DNA from: Clostridia bacterium
GTDB lineage: Bacteria > Bacillota > Clostridia > Lachnospirales > Cellulosilyticaceae
Assembly (NCBI GenBank): GCA_029239755.1
Contig: JARBUI010000008.1
Location: forward strand, 1-64,000
Reading direction: 5' to 3'
DNA length: 64,000 nucleotides
In this document: one piece after another, positions 33,123-41,435 of the stretch
How the letters are laid out: each line of letters opens with the position of its first letter
How positions within the stretch are numbered: position 1 is the stretch's first letter
Position numbers and translations under genes: made by a program
The notes under the pieces: generated by a model
What the model saw: the letters and a program-made list of their open reading frames with translations, nothing else
Database searches by the model: none
Told to the model about the DNA's origin: nothing

Positions 33123-33731
33123 TTATTTTTTTACTTCAGTAGCGCCAGAAACAGTACCTTCTTTTTCTAATTTAAAAGTAGATTTAAGTTCTTCGCTTGC
33201 AAAGTATACGTTTCCTTCTACTTTAGCATCAACTATAGAAAAGTTTTCAGCTTCAACATAAACATCTCCTACGAAAGTACCACCTTGGATTCTAGCGTTT
33301 GGACTTGTAACAGTTAATTTTGGTGCTGTTAAAGTAAATCTGTTTGTTACTGTTTTATTTTCGTCTTGAGTGTAAAGAGCGATTTTACGTTGGATAGCAT
33401 CTGTACCATCGTCGTTCTTTTTACCATTTTTAAATTCGCCGTCTAACACGAGCTCTTTATCAAATGTTAAATCTTTAAGAGTAGAAATAATCCATGTACC
33501 ATCTTTGCTTATTCCCGCCTCAAACGCCGCTTCATTATCTACTAAAGAAGCAGTTGTTACTGCATCAACAACTGGTTCTGCAGCTGGAGTTTCTGCAGCT
33601 GGAGTTTCTGTTGCTGGAGCTTCTACTGCTGGTGTTTCTGCTACTGGAGCTTCCTTAGCTGCACAACCTGCTAATAAAGCAGATGTTACTACTAAAGATA
33701 ATATTAAAGATTTCATTTTTATTAATTTCAT
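33123..33731 (-). CDS. Lipoprotein with Ala/Pro/Glu-rich linker
   Basis: A 202-residue exported protein. The start MKLIKMKSLILSLVV is followed by the lipobox L-L-A-G-C (Cys near 23) and a repetitive linker of about 30 residues with A-E-T-P-A-type units. The C-terminal 140 residues are beta-rich with V-T-S-P-N-A-R-I-Q-G-G-T-F-V-G-D-V-Y-V near the end, suggestive of a small beta-helix or stacked-strand domain. No family recognised. The start is fixed by AAGGAGGC 9 bases upstream on the minus strand; a longer frame from 33764 would put charged residues before the signal. Confidence 0.7.
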   Translation of the reverse strand: MKLIKMKSLILSLVVTSALLAGCAAKEAPVAETPAVEAPATETPAAETPAAEPVVDAVTTASLVDNEAAFEAGISKDGTWIISTLKDLTFDKELVLDGEFKNGKKNDDGTDAIQRKIALYTQDENKTVTNRFTLTAPKLTVTSPNARIQGGTFVGDVYVEAENFSIVDAKVEGNVYFASEELKSTFKLEKEGTVSGATEVKK

Positions 33732-34069
33732 ATGTAATGCCTCCTTAAATTTTATAACAGACAATATGTGATTTTATTCGACAGTTATAAGTATAGCACT
33801 ATGATAATAAAGTGACAAGCAAAATTTCTAATTTTAAAAAATAAAATCATAGTATTCTTATCAGTATTATAATATTTGATAGAATTATCTTTATAAAAAA
33901 TGGCTTGTTAATAGTTGACTTATATTTATATATTAACTATAATGATTCTAGATAGAAGCTGCACTTTTTGCAGTTAAAGAGGAAGTGGATAAATGTAAAT
34001 AAGCATAGGGGTGAGATAAATTTAAAGTAGGAAATATATTTAGAATTACAGTGAGGGGGATGAATAAAA

Positions 34070-34609
34070 GTGAAGGTTTTAATATTAAATGGTAATCCTA
34101 AAGAAGAATATGGTGAGCTTGATTCCTATCTCAAAGATTTGAGCCATTCCTTAGAAAGTAAGAATCATGAAACAAAACTTATCATGCTGCGCAGCTTTCA
34201 ATTTCACGATTGTATTGGATGTTATACATGTTGGTTAAAGACTCCGGGAATTTGTTGTTTTAAAGATGGGATGGAAGACATTTTAAAAGAATATCTAGCT
34301 GCTGATGTTGTTATCCTAGCTTCGCCTATCATCATGGGCTATATCAGTGCTTTGCTGAAAAGAGTTAACGACAGACTTCTTCCATTTGGTCATCCATTTC
34401 TAGTTTTAAGAGAAAACAGGATGGCTCATGTACCACGTTATAGTCATTATCCTAAGACTACACTACTTTTAGATAGCAATGAAAAGATTGATGAAGAAAG
34501 TTTTAAACTAATTGAAATGGTGTATAAAAATTCTGCCAGGGGTGTAACTAAAATTTGGAGCAGCAAGCAAGAAGTGGAGGAGATTTCTAATGAAGTTGTC
34601 AATATTTAA
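34070..34609 (+). CDS. NADPH-dependent FMN reductase-like flavoprotein
   Basis: A 179-residue flavodoxin-fold protein with L-I-L-N-G-N-P-K at residues 3-10 and the Cys motif C-I-G-C-Y-T-C-W near 50-57, which in iron-sulfur flavoproteins binds a cluster or acts in thiol chemistry. It continues V-V-I-L-A-S-P-I-I-M-G-Y near 84-95. Substrate unknown. The start is GTG 34070 behind GAGGGGGATG. Its end overlaps the next, related gene by 20 bases, so they form an operon, possibly two subunits or two steps of one reductase system. Confidence 0.75.
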   Translation: MKVLILNGNPKEEYGELDSYLKDLSHSLESKNHETKLIMLRSFQFHDCIGCYTCWLKTPGICCFKDGMEDILKEYLAADVVILASPIIMGYISALLKRVNDRLLPFGHPFLVLRENRMAHVPRYSHYPKTTLLLDSNEKIDEESFKLIEMVYKNSARGVTKIWSSKQEVEEISNEVVNI

Positions 34610-35252
34610 TGGATCGCCAAAACCAGGGGTTAATAATACGGCAGTTTTGCTGGAGAGATTTATCGAAGGCTTTGAAGTAACTGAAGGCAATAAAGCTCAA
34701 ATGATTCGTATGAATCATGAACAGGCCTATAAGGAGGCCGCCTTAAGCTTTGAAGCAGCTGAAGCTGTACTCATAGCCTTTCCTCTTTACAGTTATGCAA
34801 TGCCAGCAGGGATAAAAACATTTTTTGAACAATTAGAACCACTTTTAGGTAAGTGTAATGGTAAGAAAGTTGGGTTTCTGGTGCAGTATGGATTTATTGA
34901 GGCTGTACACGCAAGGGCACTTGAAAAATATTTAGAATATATTGCAAAAGCTTTAGACTGTGATTACATGGGAACTATTATTAAGGGAGGCTGTGATGGC
35001 CTGACAAAAAGCAAAAGAGGAGCAAAGAAAACTCTGACAGGCGCCTATGAGATTGGAAAGAAGTTTGGAGAGACAAAGGTTTTGGATAAACAGCAATTAG
35101 ATGACTATTCAGCTCCAGAGATACAAAAACAGCAAAATGTTCTTGTGATGAAGGTTCTAATAAAAATAATTAACAAAGTATACTGGGAAAAATCCTTGAA
35201 AAAGAATGGTATCTCTGTTGAGGAGAGTTTTGCTAAACCCTATGGAAATTAA
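34590..35252 (+). CDS. Flavodoxin-fold NAD(P)H-dependent oxidoreductase
   Basis: A 220-residue protein with F-N-G-S-P-K-P-G at residues 5-12, the phosphate-binding loop of FMN reductases, and A-F-P-L-Y-S-Y-A-M-P-A-G-I-K-T-F-F-E near 66-83. It lacks the Cys motif of its upstream neighbour. GTGGAGGAG precedes the ATG, which lies within the preceding gene. Substrate unknown. Confidence 0.75.
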   Translation: MKLSIFNGSPKPGVNNTAVLLERFIEGFEVTEGNKAQMIRMNHEQAYKEAALSFEAAEAVLIAFPLYSYAMPAGIKTFFEQLEPLLGKCNGKKVGFLVQYGFIEAVHARALEKYLEYIAKALDCDYMGTIIKGGCDGLTKSKRGAKKTLTGAYEIGKKFGETKVLDKQQLDDYSAPEIQKQQNVLVMKVLIKIINKVYWEKSLKKNGISVEESFAKPYGN

Positions 35253-35490
35253 ACTGAGTTAAACAATGAGTTCGTTATACTCTATATAATAGTTATGGCT
35301 AGCTTAGTGTACATAAGATATAAAATTTAGTACTTTATCAGTATGCTGTTGTAATGGAAGCATTGTACAATAAAATATTTTATTTTTCTATAAATATTTT
35401 ATATGGTGAAAGATATCACGAAGAAGTAGAATGAACTTAAGAATATTTATGCTGTATAGAGTATGAGAAATATAATAGGGGATGAGAAAA

Positions 35491-36258
35491 GTGAATACAA
35501 TAAAACGCTATAGGGTTATTGCTTGTGAGATTATGTTTAGAGAAATATCTTTTTGTGCAGCAAAATGCAAAAATATTGTTGATATTACTTTTATGTCAAA
35601 AGGACTGCACGATATAGGACAAATTAAAATGTCAGAAGCTTTGCAGCAAGCTATTGATGAGATAAATTCCAGTGAGTATGACGCTATCCTGCTGGCTTAT
35701 GGTTTATGCAATAATGGTATTACAGGGTTAAAATCTTCCCTTCCTATTGTGGTGCCAAGGGCTCATGACTGTATTACTTTACTTATGGGTTCGAGAGACA
35801 GATATCAGGAGTACTTTAACAATAATCCAGGGACTTATTTTAAATCAACAGGCTGGGTCGAAAGAGAAAAGTCTATTGGAGCAAATGGACAAAATATGAT
35901 GAACCAACTGGGAATGAATAATACTTATCAGGAATATGTAGAGCTGTATGGTGAAGAAAATGCCTTGTATCTTATGGAGACCTTAGGTGACTGGACGAGT
36001 CATTATAAAAAAATGGCCTATATTGATACACAAGTAGGCGACTTTTCGCATTACAAACAAATATCTAAAAGTCAGGCAGCAGAGAAGGGATGGGATTATG
36101 AAGAAGTAGAAGGCAGTACCTCTTTGCTGATGAAATTATTAGATGGAGAGTGGGGTGAAGAAGATTTCTTGTTTGTACCAGCGCTGCACCAGATTGAAGC
36201 TACTCACCGATCAGATATTATTAAAGTAATAGACCATGAAGGAAAGCTTATCAAATAA
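35491..36258 (+). CDS. DUF1638 family protein
   Basis: A 255-residue DUF1638 protein. Recognisable blocks are V-I-A-C-E-I-M-F-R-E near residue 9, L-A-Y-G-L-C-N-N-G-I near 71-80 and V-V-P-R-A-H-D-C-I-T-L-L-M-G-S-R near 91-106. The conserved Cys and His suggest metal binding. In several anaerobes homologues occur near corrinoid-dependent methyltransferase genes, but none is here. GTG 35491 fits AGGGGATG better than the upstream in-frame ATG 35482, which overlaps that site. Confidence 0.75.
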   Translation: MNTIKRYRVIACEIMFREISFCAAKCKNIVDITFMSKGLHDIGQIKMSEALQQAIDEINSSEYDAILLAYGLCNNGITGLKSSLPIVVPRAHDCITLLMGSRDRYQEYFNNNPGTYFKSTGWVEREKSIGANGQNMMNQLGMNNTYQEYVELYGEENALYLMETLGDWTSHYKKMAYIDTQVGDFSHYKQISKSQAAEKGWDYEEVEGSTSLLMKLLDGEWGEEDFLFVPALHQIEATHRSDIIKVIDHEGKLIK

Positions 36259-36276
36259 AAGTACAATTTAAAATCT

Positions 36277-36318
36277 ATGAAGCCTATGAGCATTTTTTAC
36301 TCATAGGCTTCATGGATT
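36277..36318. terminator. Bidirectional terminator between convergent genes
   Basis: ATGAAGCCTATGAG and CTCATAGGCTTCAT pair perfectly over 14 bases around CATTTTTTA. It separates the DUF1638 gene from prfC. Confidence 0.8.
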
Positions 36319-36368
36319 TTAAATAAGGTAGTTATATGAATGATATAAATCTTAAATAAGTCAGTTTT

Positions 36369-37973
36369 CTAGTGTTTTAAATATGTTTCTCTTAAAACAG
36401 CTTTAGGGTTACGTTCTGCAATTTGCTTAATAGCCCATTCATATTGGCAGAGCAAAACTGGATCATCATCTTCTGTTTGAACAAGCATAGAGTCCATAGT
36501 TAAAAAGAAGCTCGAAGGGTCAAAGTTCTCCATTTCAATCCATCTTACAAATCGGTAAGGAAGCATTTGCTTTTTGATTTCTACCCCATATTCGTTATTA
36601 AGACGGTATTCAAGTACTTCAAACTGAAGGACCCCTACTACACCCACAATGAGTTCTTCAGTACCTGTGAAATGACGTTTGTACACTTGGACTGATCCTT
36701 CTTCTGCAAGCTGAGAAATACCTTTTAAGAACTGTTTTCTCTTTAAGGCACTTACGGTAGAGATTTTCATAAAGTGTTCAGGGGCGAATTGAGGAATACC
36801 TTCATATTTAAGGTTAATGTCGCTGCTGCACAAGGTGTCGCCAATATTAAATATACCAGGATCATGTATTCCAATAATATCACCGGGGTAAGCTGTTTCA
36901 ACAGTAGCACGGTCTTGTGCTAAAAACTGCTGAGGTTGTGCAAGTTTTACTTTTTTACCTTTTTGCACATGGTTAACCATCATACCTTTTTCGAATTTAC
37001 CAGAGCAAATGCGAAGAAAGGCAATACGGTCTCTATGTGCCGGATTCATATTAGCTTGTATTTTGAAGATAAAACCTGAGAAGTAATCTTCAGTAGGAGT
37101 TATTTCGCCTAAGTTACTCTCTCTTGGCTGAGGCGGCCTGCTGATTTCTAAGAACGCTTCTAAGAATGGTTCAACACCAAAGTTAGTTAAAGCACTTCCG
37201 AAGAATACAGGGGTTAAATTACCGCTGAGTATCTCTTCTAAATCATAATCATCACCAGCTATATCAAGGAGTTCGATATCATCAAGCAGTTTCTGATGAA
37301 GATCCTCACCAAGAAGGGCTTTGAATTTTTCATCAGTAATGTCACCCTTTACAGATTTTGCGATAGCTTGACCATGCTTGCCGTCATTAAAAAGCTCTAC
37401 CTGTTTTCTTTGGCGGTTATAAACACCCTTGAAATTTTTACCCATGCCAATAGGCCAATCCATTGCATAAGAGCGAATGCCGAGTGCATTTTCAATATCT
37501 TCCATAAGCTCAAAGGGATCTCGGCCTTCAGCATCCATTTTATTAATGAATGTAAAAATAGGAATACCTCGCATTTTACAGACCTTAAATAGTTTTTTTG
37601 TTTGTTCCTCAACCCCTTTTGAAGAATCAATAACCATAATAGCGCTGTCGGTTGCTACTAAAGTTCTGTAAGTATCTTCGCTGAAGTCCTGGTGACCTGG
37701 GGTATCTAATATATTAATACAAAAGCCATTATAGTTAAACTGAAGGACACTTGACGTAACAGAGATTCCTCTTTGTTTTTCAATTTCCATCCAGTCAGAC
37801 ACTGCATGTTTTTGAGATCTTCTTGATTTAACAGAACCTGCCTCGCGGATAGCGCCTCCGTATAAGAGGAATTTCTCGGTAAGCGTTGTCTTACCTGCAT
37901 CCGGATGTGAAATGAGAGCGAAGGTTCTTCGTTTTTTTATTTCATCGGTATAATCTAAATTTTCTATTGACAT
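36369..37973 (-). CDS. prfC: Peptide chain release factor 3
   Basis: A 534-residue translational GTPase that removes RF1/RF2 from the ribosome. G1 is S-H-P-D-A-G-K-T-T (about residues 22-30), G3 D-T-P-G-H-Q-D-F near 88-95, G4 N-K-M-D and G5 S-A-L, followed by domain II and an RF3-type C-terminal domain. Length agrees with RF3 (about 530). ATG 37973 has AAGGACGG upstream on the minus strand; a longer frame from 38060 lacks a ribosome binding site. It is a single gene facing the DUF1638 gene. Confidence 0.95.
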   Translation of the reverse strand: MSIENLDYTDEIKKRRTFALISHPDAGKTTLTEKFLLYGGAIREAGSVKSRRSQKHAVSDWMEIEKQRGISVTSSVLQFNYNGFCINILDTPGHQDFSEDTYRTLVATDSAIMVIDSSKGVEEQTKKLFKVCKMRGIPIFTFINKMDAEGRDPFELMEDIENALGIRSYAMDWPIGMGKNFKGVYNRQRKQVELFNDGKHGQAIAKSVKGDITDEKFKALLGEDLHQKLLDDIELLDIAGDDYDLEEILSGNLTPVFFGSALTNFGVEPFLEAFLEISRPPQPRESNLGEITPTEDYFSGFIFKIQANMNPAHRDRIAFLRICSGKFEKGMMVNHVQKGKKVKLAQPQQFLAQDRATVETAYPGDIIGIHDPGIFNIGDTLCSSDINLKYEGIPQFAPEHFMKISTVSALKRKQFLKGISQLAEEGSVQVYKRHFTGTEELIVGVVGVLQFEVLEYRLNNEYGVEIKKQMLPYRFVRWIEMENFDPSSFFLTMDSMLVQTEDDDPVLLCQYEWAIKQIAERNPKAVLRETYLKH

Positions 37974-38258
37974 CTTAACCGTCCTTATCTTTATTAATCG
38001 TATGTGTATGACATAAGGGTACAACTTATAATTATCATGCCTATATAGCCTAAATGTCAAGTCTAAAACAAGTGAGTATACAAAATTAACATCAGAAGGG
38101 GTATTCTATTTTGAAAATACTTGAAAAGATTTAATTTACAGAGGAGATGGTATATAATCTAAATAGAATGAAAATAATGATACTACTTTCTGAGATGAAG
38201 TATGGTCTTAGAAAAAATTGAGTTTACTTATTTAGGCTTTTACAACAAGGAGGATATG

Positions 38259-38735
38259 ATGGATATTAAAGCACTGCAAAATGAAATTATAAAACAAGAA
38301 GAACTACTTAAATTTGATCATTTTTCAAATGATGATGCTTTAGAGGTGGGCATGCTGCTTATCGAAGAAGCTAAAAAAAGAAATGCACCTGTTGCAATTG
38401 ATATTACAGTAAATGGCTATAAGGTTTTTAGATATGGTTTTCAAGGAACAAATGCTCATAATGATATGTGGCTTAGAAGAAAGATGAATACTGTTAATAC
38501 AGTACATAAAAGTTCTTTGCATGTTTTTACTATTTTAGAACAGACTGGTGAAGACTTAGGAAAAGATTGGTTTCTTGATCCAATGGAATATGCATGTATG
38601 GGGGGCGGCTTTCCAATTCATCTTAAGGGAACGGGGATAATAGGCTGTATTGGTGTATCTGGACTTCCTCATCTTGAAGACCATCAAGTGATTATAGATG
38701 TATTATGTAAATATCTCAATGTAACGCTAAATTAA
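38259..38735 (+). CDS. UPF0303/HbpS-like (GlcG fold) protein
   Basis: A 158-residue protein of the UPF0303 family (heme-degrading domain-like fold, related to yeast YBR137W). It has A-P-V-A-I-D-I-T-V-N-G near residues 44-54, a central M-W-L-R-R-K-M-N-T-V block and G-G-G-F-P-I-H-L-K-G-T-G-I-I-G near 114-128. The function is not established for bacterial members. ATG 38259 fits AAGGAGG at 38248-38254 better than ATG 38256. It ends 15 bases before aroE and is probably co-transcribed with it. Confidence 0.8.
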   Translation: MDIKALQNEIIKQEELLKFDHFSNDDALEVGMLLIEEAKKRNAPVAIDITVNGYKVFRYGFQGTNAHNDMWLRRKMNTVNTVHKSSLHVFTILEQTGEDLGKDWFLDPMEYACMGGGFPIHLKGTGIIGCIGVSGLPHLEDHQVIIDVLCKYLNVTLN

Positions 38736-38750
38736 TAAAGGAGCAAAAAA

Positions 38751-39611
38751 ATGGCAGATAAGAGCTATAAAGCAGAATTAGTAGGAGTGTATGGCTGTCC
38801 AGTTGCAGAAAATCCTACTGTTATTATGGAGGAAGCAGGATTTAAATCCCTTAATTTAAATTATAGATACCTTACAATGGAAGTCAAACCAGAGGATCTT
38901 AAGGCAGCCATGGAGTCTTTAAAAGTTCTCAATATGAAAGGGATTAACTTGACGATTCCACATAAGGTTGAGGTTCTTAAGTACTTAGATAGTGTTGCAG
39001 CGGATGCAGAAATTATTGGAGCTGTGAATACAGTATATGTTAAGGACGGTAAACTTTATGGTGAGAATACAGATGGTAAGGGATTTATGATATCGCTTAA
39101 AGAGGATGGCGGGCTGGAGGCTAAAGGGAAAAAAGTTGTTATATTTGGAGCTGGCGGAGCAGCGCGTGCTATTACAGTAGAACTTGCTCTTGCAGGAGCA
39201 TCTCATATTATCGTTATTAACAGAAATGAAGAAAGAGGATTAGCTCTTGTTAAGCTCCTGAACGATAAAACCCCTGTTAAGGCAGAGTTTGCAGTATGGG
39301 ATCATATTTTTAAGGTCCCAGAAGATGCAGACATTGTTATTAATAGTACTTCTATTGGACTTTACCCCAATATAGATGAAAAACCTGAAATTGACTATAG
39401 TACACTTAAAAATCATATGCTTGTATGCGATGTTATCCCTAATCCTCCTCAGACCGCATTTCTTAATGAAGCCCAAAAGTATGGGGTTAAAACAATAGAT
39501 GGATTAGGGATGCTTGTTAACCAAGGAGCTATTGGTTTTAAAATATGGACAGGAAAAGATGCCCCTGTTAACGTAATGAAAGAAGCTCTAAAAAAAGAAT
39601 TTGAAGTTTAA
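38751..39611 (+). CDS. aroE: Shikimate dehydrogenase
   Basis: A 286-residue enzyme that reduces 3-dehydroshikimate to shikimate with NADPH in aromatic amino acid synthesis. N-terminal substrate residues appear as L-T-I-P-H-K (Lys near residue 68), with N-T-V and E-N-T-D-G-K-G following. The NADP loop is G-A-G-G-A-A-R-A near 131-138, then N-R-N, and N-S-T-S-I-G-L near 201. The C-terminal G-L-G-M-L-V-N-Q-G-A is also typical. AAAGGAG lies 7 bases upstream. Confidence 0.93.
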   Translation: MADKSYKAELVGVYGCPVAENPTVIMEEAGFKSLNLNYRYLTMEVKPEDLKAAMESLKVLNMKGINLTIPHKVEVLKYLDSVAADAEIIGAVNTVYVKDGKLYGENTDGKGFMISLKEDGGLEAKGKKVVIFGAGGAARAITVELALAGASHIIVINRNEERGLALVKLLNDKTPVKAEFAVWDHIFKVPEDADIVINSTSIGLYPNIDEKPEIDYSTLKNHMLVCDVIPNPPQTAFLNEAQKYGVKTIDGLGMLVNQGAIGFKIWTGKDAPVNVMKEALKKEFEV

Positions 39612-39614
39612 AAT

Positions 39615-39653
39615 AACGCTCCTTATACACACCTAGTATAAGGAGTGTTTTTT
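39615..39653 (+). terminator. Intrinsic terminator after aroE
   Basis: CGCTCCTTATA and TATAAGGAGTG form an 11-base stem (one mismatch type pair) followed by TTTTTT. Confidence 0.9.
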
Positions 39654-39842
39654 AGAAAAAGTGTAAGAAAATAATAATTCATGTAAAAAGGTACGATAAT
39701 TTATTGAGTAGGGTTAAAAAAACATGCAACTTGACAAGAAAACATATAATGAATATTTAAAATGTGATATAATTTTAATAAAATTATCCGCACTTTATAG
39801 TAATGGATTGTGTAAATTATAAAGTGTTAAAGGGTGGACGCC

Positions 39843-41423
39843 GTGATACTTGTACAAAATGAATATTTTGCTGTCACAGAAATAGATCAGAAATTATTTA
39901 TACATGTTTTCTCATCAGGTTTCTCAATCAGAGATTTTCAAATAATCTTAGAAAAATATCCCCGTATTGCAATAACAAAATTTCTCGCTTTAAAAGAAGC
40001 CCTAGAATCACCAGTCAATGAGAAAGTGGAGTTTGGCAAACTTAAGTCTATGTTAACGCTATCTATTTTGGCAGATTATCTAGAAGCCAAGCTCACTATT
40101 AATCTGGATCAGGAAACATTTGGAATGACCAAAGACAGAATAAGGGAAGAAACATTAAGCTTACTAAGCGATAATAAAATTGTGTATGGTATTCTTTACG
40201 ATGTTATTAATAAAGAATTGAGACCCAATAAGGAGATTGTGATTGCAAAAGGAACACTTCCGAAGACGGGTGATGATGCTAGTATTGTTTATTTAGAGCC
40301 CCCTGAAATGAAACCTAGCATAAATGAGGATGGAAGCACCAATTATTATGATATGAATCTCTTTGCCTATGTCAAAAAAGGAGACTGGCTTGGAGAGAAA
40401 GTGTTTGCAACTCCAGGAGAACAAGGCATGAATATTAAAGGAGAAGTGCTTCCTGGCAAACCAGGAAAAGATAAAGTCTTACGATTTGATCAAACCAGTG
40501 TACTCTGTACGGAGAAGGGAAATAAAATGATTCTGTCAGCCAAATATGATGGGGCATTAGAAGTCAAACAGGGAAAAATAGGGGTTGCTGATCACTTAGT
40601 GATAGAGGGGAATATTGGGCCTGAAACGGGAAACATTGATTTTGAAGGATTTGTTACTATTAAAGGGACAGTTGAGGATGGATTTTCTGTTACAGCAGGA
40701 AAAGATATTTCTATACTGGGGAATATGGGTATGGGATCAGTACAAACAATTTGTTCGAAGTATGGGAATATTTACATTAAAGGAGGTATTTCAGGAAAAG
40801 GGAAATCTATAGTGACGGCTGGAAAAAGTGTATTCGTAAAGTATGCTAATGCATGCTGTATAAAAGCAAAAGAAGGAATTCATATTGGGTTTTATGCTTT
40901 AGATACCCAGTTAGAGGCAGATACCATATTAGTTCAGGCTAAAAATGGACGAACTATTGGTGGGACCATTATGGCGAAAACAAAAGTATGCCTTCGTATG
41001 GTAGGCAATATTTATGAAAAAGAAACATACATCCATGTAGAAGGCTTTGACAGGAGGGCTATTAAAAAGCAGTTAGATGAACTCTTATCAGCTTATAAGG
41101 AACTATTAACAAAAGCTGAGCAAAATGAACGGGAATTAAAAATATATGAAATAAAATTAAATCAATTTGGCAGAATTAAGAGTGATGAAGATTATTTAAG
41201 TTATCAAAAAATTCACCAAGATATTATTGATAAGATCTATCTTCTTGAGGAAGAAAGGCAAGAACTTATTAAAATTTTATCCTCTAAAGGAGAAGGAGAA
41301 GTTACAATATACGAAAAAGCATTTCCGAGAACATTTTTACAGATTAAGAGTCTTCAAAAACGCATTAAAGAGGTAACAAGTGGAACTTTTTATGCACAAG
41401 ACAATCAGCTGATGTTTAATTAA
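39843..41423 (+). CDS. DUF342 (FapA family) protein
   Basis: A protein of about 526 residues with the FapA/DUF342 layout. The N-terminal region is about 170 residues. A repeated beta-helix centre has V-K-K-G-D-W-L, G-I-V-D-G-F-S-type turns and G-G-I-S-G-K-G-K near 320. A long coiled coil runs through about 400-490. DUF342 proteins are cytoplasmic, linked to polymer assembly, polar localisation or c-di-GMP-type regulation; the precise role here is unknown. GTG 39843 follows AAAGGGTGG; the GTG at 39834 is an alternative. The next gene starts 12 bases downstream. Confidence 0.85.
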   Translation: MILVQNEYFAVTEIDQKLFIHVFSSGFSIRDFQIILEKYPRIAITKFLALKEALESPVNEKVEFGKLKSMLTLSILADYLEAKLTINLDQETFGMTKDRIREETLSLLSDNKIVYGILYDVINKELRPNKEIVIAKGTLPKTGDDASIVYLEPPEMKPSINEDGSTNYYDMNLFAYVKKGDWLGEKVFATPGEQGMNIKGEVLPGKPGKDKVLRFDQTSVLCTEKGNKMILSAKYDGALEVKQGKIGVADHLVIEGNIGPETGNIDFEGFVTIKGTVEDGFSVTAGKDISILGNMGMGSVQTICSKYGNIYIKGGISGKGKSIVTAGKSVFVKYANACCIKAKEGIHIGFYALDTQLEADTILVQAKNGRTIGGTIMAKTKVCLRMVGNIYEKETYIHVEGFDRRAIKKQLDELLSAYKELLTKAEQNERELKIYEIKLNQFGRIKSDEDYLSYQKIHQDIIDKIYLLEEERQELIKILSSKGEGEVTIYEKAFPRTFLQIKSLQKRIKEVTSGTFYAQDNQLMFN

Positions 41424-41435
41424 AGGGGAGATTTA

